A stretch of 64,000 nucleotides of DNA from an uncultured Bacteroidales bacterium. GTDB lineage: Bacteria > Bacteroidota > Bacteroidia > Bacteroidales > WCHB1-69. Where the stretch lies: assembly GCA_946186495.1 (NCBI GenBank), contig CAMHNQ010000006.1, positions 23,796 to 87,795 of the forward strand. Direction: 5' to 3'. Under the pieces are notes generated by a model that worked only from the letters and a program-made list of their open reading frames with translations, made no database searches and was not told where the DNA came from. The position numbers and the translations under genes were made by a program. Below, one piece after another: positions 63,081 to 64,000 of this stretch (position 1 is the stretch's first letter; every line of letters starts with the position of its first letter).

Positions 63081-64000
63081 ATGCTTAACAACAACTATTA
63101 CTGTATCATCATGGCTGGCGGCGTGGGCGCGCGCTTTTGGCCCATGAGCAACAGCACCACACCCAAACAGTTCATTGATGTGTTGGGCGATGGCCAGACC
63201 TTGATCCAGAAGACTTTCAACCGTTTCGCCAGAGTCTGCCCGAAAGAGAACATCTATATCGTCACCAACAAGGCGTATCACGAACAGACTCGGGAACAAC
63301 TCCCTGACATCGCTGACGAGCAGATCATGCTGGAGCCTTATCGCCGCAACACGGCCCCTTGCATCGCCTACGCCAACTACAAAATCAAAGCGAAAAATCC
63401 GAATGCCGTCATCGTTGTCGCCCCTTCGGACCATTATATTGAAAAAGAGGATGTATTTGTGGATGTCATCAACAAAGGGCTTGACACCGTTGCTGCCAAT
63501 CCTTGCCTGCTGACGATTGGCATCAGACCCACATATCCGAATACAGGATATGGATACATCCAATACAATGAAGATGAAGGTTTTAACGGCAACTCCTCCA
63601 TTTATGCCGTCAAAACTTTCACCGAAAAACCAGAGCTGGAGATGGCCAAAAGTTTCCTCGAAAGCGGCGACTTCCTTTGGAACGCAGGCATCTTCATGTG
63701 GTCGCTGTCCTCCATCGAAAAAGCGTTCGAGGCTTTCCTGCCCGATATCAACGACCTCTTCAAACAAGGGGAAGGCTTGTACAACACCCCACACGAAGAG
63801 GAATTTATTGACCGTATCTATCAGGTTTGCAGAAAGATATCAATCGACTACGGAGTAATGGAAAAAGCCGACAATGTGAAAGTCTATGCCGCTGACTTCG
63901 GCTGGTCTGACCTTGGAACCTGGAGTTCCCTTTACGAACTGCGCAAAAAGGACAACAACCTCAACTCTATCGTTGGAAACCATGTGAAAATGTATGAATC
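63081..64000 (+). CDS. Mannose-1-phosphate guanylyltransferase (N-terminal part)
   Basis: 306 codons from ATG 63081 to the window end with no stop. MAGGVGARFWPMS (residues 11-23) is the nucleotide-binding G-G-x-G-x-R-x-W-P motif; TPKQF, LEPYRRNTAPCIAY, VAPSDHYI, FTEKPELEMAK and GWSDLGTW are all GDP-mannose pyrophosphorylase signatures. It makes GDP-mannose from GTP and mannose 1-phosphate, a precursor of fucose- and mannose-containing surface glycans. Whether a phosphomannose isomerase domain follows cannot be seen. Confidence 0.93.
   Translation, partial: MLNNNYYCIIMAGGVGARFWPMSNSTTPKQFIDVLGDGQTLIQKTFNRFARVCPKENIYIVTNKAYHEQTREQLPDIADEQIMLEPYRRNTAPCIAYANYKIKAKNPNAVIVVAPSDHYIEKEDVFVDVINKGLDTVAANPCLLTIGIRPTYPNTGYGYIQYNEDEGFNGNSSIYAVKTFTEKPELEMAKSFLESGDFLWNAGIFMWSLSSIEKAFEAFLPDINDLFKQGEGLYNTPHEEEFIDRIYQVCRKISIDYGVMEKADNVKVYAADFGWSDLGTWSSLYELRKKDNNLNSIVGNHVKMYE

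Overview
The window looks like a chromosomal segment of a Bacteroidota bacterium, most likely order Bacteroidales. The evidence is the type IX secretion pair porU/porV, a type IX cargo protein with a C-terminal sorting domain, a long NusB, a short ATP synthase epsilon subunit, Bacteroidales-type AMP nucleosidase and DPP5-like peptidase, and many intergenic TAnnTTTG boxes, which is the -7 element of Bacteroidota promoters. Most of the sequence is ordinary housekeeping DNA. I see no prophage, integrase, intact insertion sequence, rRNA or CRISPR array.

Layout. 0-10.6 kb: porU (3' end), porV, ispF, gph, lipoate ligase, a radical SAM protein, a DPP5-like lipoprotein peptidase, an LptF/G-type permease, folB-aroB and AMP nucleosidase. 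10.6-18 kb: a 1075-residue flavin/iron-sulfur multidomain dehydrogenase, then a lipoprotein, a MORN-repeat protein and an MltD-like transglycosylase. 18-30.3 kb: a flippase, a PASTA/T9SS cargo/exonuclease operon, and a five-gene polysaccharide operon (opine-dehydrogenase-like enzyme, flippase, TupA-like ATP-grasp, polymerase-GT4 fusion, GT2). 30.3-38.2 kb: a barrel protein, tRNA-Gly, atpDC, rsmA, bcp and a three-gene envelope operon. 38.5-42.7 kb: an AT-rich MNT/HEPN pair overlapping an ABC transporter, an iron alcohol dehydrogenase and a DUF454 protein. 43-57.5 kb: a long minus-strand run (coiled-coil protein, nusB-DUF1573-yajC-YbbR-coaE, alkaline phosphatase, lon-meaB, rpmE, recA-TPR-ruvB, pyrB-pyrI). 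57.9-64 kb: a bile-acid-symporter-family protein, a patch of gene remnants, an orphan MNT with a broken HEPN partner, mrp, thyA, pgk and the start of a mannose-1-phosphate guanylyltransferase gene.

The genes fit an envelope-rich, probably protein-fermenting Gram-negative cell: the PorU/PorV machinery exports and anchors cargo, DPP5-like and amino-acid dehydrogenase functions deal with peptides and amines, and the polysaccharide operon builds a surface glycan. Putting an opine-dehydrogenase-like enzyme together with an ATP-grasp ligase suggests, as a hypothesis only, that this glycan carries an opine-type amino acid.

The most unusual features outside the genes are a dispersed family of exactly 7-bp-period degenerate tandem repeats at gene junctions, several of which include the stop codon of the preceding gene, and a set of strong palindromes. 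All calls come from reading the sequence by eye; no database search was possible.
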